NCBI RefSeq assembly: GCF_023276375.1
Contig: NZ_JALLPK010000001.1
Span: 3,596,001-3,660,000 of the forward strand
DNA length: 64,000 bases
Source: Halocatena marina
GTDB lineage: Archaea > Halobacteriota > Halobacteria > Halobacteriales > Haloarculaceae
Reading direction: 5' to 3'
Part shown: positions 63,456 through 64,000 of the stretch, piece by piece
Position numbering within the stretch: the stretch's first letter is position 1
Layout: each line of letters opens with the position of its first letter
Notes under the pieces: generated by a model
Database searches by the model: none
Seen by the model: only the letters and a program-made list of their open reading frames with translations
What the model was told of the DNA's origin: nothing
Translations under genes and position numbers: made by a program

Positions 63456-63716
63456 ATGAGCGGAGATACTATCCCAGTTGATTCGGAGGCAGTATGGCCC
63501 GCTGATGCCGAAGACGTCGAGGAAGCAGTCGTGTCGAACTGGTTCGTCCGTGAGGGCGCAGCAGTAACCCAAGGAGATGCAATCGCCGAGATTCAGATCG
63601 AGAAGGTGAGTATCGATGTGCCTGCACCGACAACAGGCACACTCACTGACATCGTGATCAGTGAACACGACGAATTTCGACGAGGTAGCGTGCTGGCGCG
63701 AATTACTCCGGACTGA
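63456..63716 (+). CDS. Standalone lipoyl/biotinyl-domain protein
   Basis: An 86-residue protein consisting of a single lipoyl domain: WFVREGAAVTQGDAIAEIQIEKVSIDVPAPTTGTLTDIVI with the modified lysine in QIEKVSI and the terminal GSVLARI strand. It takes the place where an E2 gene usually follows E1, so it probably carries the lipoyl arm for this E1. Similar unattached lipoyl domains in E1 operons are known from Haloferax (from memory). It lies 10 nt after the E1 beta stop. Confidence 0.9.
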   Translation: MSGDTIPVDSEAVWPADAEDVEEAVVSNWFVREGAAVTQGDAIAEIQIEKVSIDVPAPTTGTLTDIVISEHDEFRRGSVLARITPD

Positions 63717-63726
63717 CTGAGCCACG

Positions 63727-64000
63727 CTATTCGACGCGGAGTTTCACAACAAGTTCGGACCCGCCCGCCAGCGCTTCGATGAGATCGCGGTCCAGTTCAG
63801 CAGCGGCGGTGTCTGCACCAACCATCACAGTGCGATCATCCACGTACTCACTCGTTCGAACGACCATCCCTCGGTCGTTTTCGAACGTGAGATCGGGATG
63901 TCCACGACCCGTAACGGTCTGCTCGTATTCGTCGGTAGCGAGATGGGCGGTGATCGTCGAATCGTGATCGCGGCACGCATTAACGAATGTGTCCGCGAAG
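63727..64000 (-). CDS. DUF371 domain protein, 5' end beyond the window
   Basis: The last 90 codons of a minus-strand gene, cut by the window edge. The visible part reads VTGRGHPDLTFENDRGMVV, then VMVGADTAAAELDRDLIEALAGG and ends KLRVE. The RGHP and VGAD-x-AAxEL pattern matches the archaeal DUF371 family (usually about 130 residues), of unknown function. It is convergent with the lipoyl gene. Confidence 0.75.
   Translation of the reverse strand, partial: FADTFVNACRDHDSTITAHLATDEYEQTVTGRGHPDLTFENDRGMVVRTSEYVDDRTVMVGADTAAAELDRDLIEALAGGSELVVKLRVE

Noticed and set aside
1..64000. CRISPR array, tRNA, rRNA, intact insertion sequence
   Set aside because: No regularly spaced repeats, no cloverleaf-like sequence and no transposase were seen by eye; degenerate or short elements could be missed.

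Overview
The window is haloarchaeal chromosome (class Halobacteria). Nearly all proteins are acidic. Many starts sit 22-32 nt downstream of a TATA-like box with no Shine-Dalgarno, as expected of leaderless archaeal transcripts. Archaeal or haloarchaeal markers include ribosomal protein L10e, type II GAPDH, the tRNA C56 2'-O-methyltransferase, RtcB, an HVO_0476-type zinc-finger protein, DUF2797 and an HTH-10 (Bat-type) regulator. The genus cannot be fixed from the sequence alone; base composition is moderate and intergenic DNA is clearly AT-richer than genes.

Layout. 1-13 kb is mostly core: rpl10e, type II gap, an M29-like peptidase, a zinc-finger protein plus pcm, an aldehyde dehydrogenase, then a MATE exporter next to an HxlR regulator divergent from a MerB-like protein, a nitrilase-fold amidohydrolase and several small haloarchaeal proteins. 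13-24 kb holds DUF2797, an otsA-otsB trehalose operon, rtcB convergent with a solitary nuoCD, a 46-residue YHS/TRASH-like protein, a phosphoribosyltransferase and a membrane-anchored beta-propeller. 24-34.6 kb holds a CPBP protease, an ABC-2 exporter divergent from a TetR regulator across a perfect 18-bp palindrome, an RmlD-like reductase, a DUF5694 protein, CbiM plus a PDGLE protein, a cupin-PHP operon, a PLP transsulfuration enzyme and an O-methyltransferase.

34.6-46.5 kb is gene-sparse. It contains an HTH-10 gene broken by two in-frame TGA codons and a frameshift, an internally deleted epimerase relic, and six widely spaced catabolic or regulatory genes (IclR, AbgB-like M20 hydrolase, zinc alcohol dehydrogenase, beta-hydroxyacid dehydrogenase, BKACE, SDR). 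It ends in a VOC gene that looks bacterial in origin. This is an accessory, partly decayed catabolic island.

46.7-58.2 kb holds an FAD monooxygenase with a palindrome over its start, a PQQ-type propeller plus membrane protein pair, an M48 protease, an MFS exporter, and a two-gene operon of a SbcD/YhaO-like nuclease and a 1157-residue SbcC/YhaN-like ATPase with mid-protein membrane segments and a long C-terminal extension. I consider this operon the best candidate for an undescribed DNA-processing or defence module. The last part carries a BsuPI-domain protein, a GalE-type epimerase, the tRNA methyltransferase, a VOC protein, a NUDIX hydrolase, and an E1alpha-E1beta-lipoyl-domain operon ending beside a DUF371 gene cut by the window edge.

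I saw no tRNA or rRNA genes, no CRISPR array and no intact insertion sequence. All function calls come from reading the sequence and remembered family features; no searches were run.
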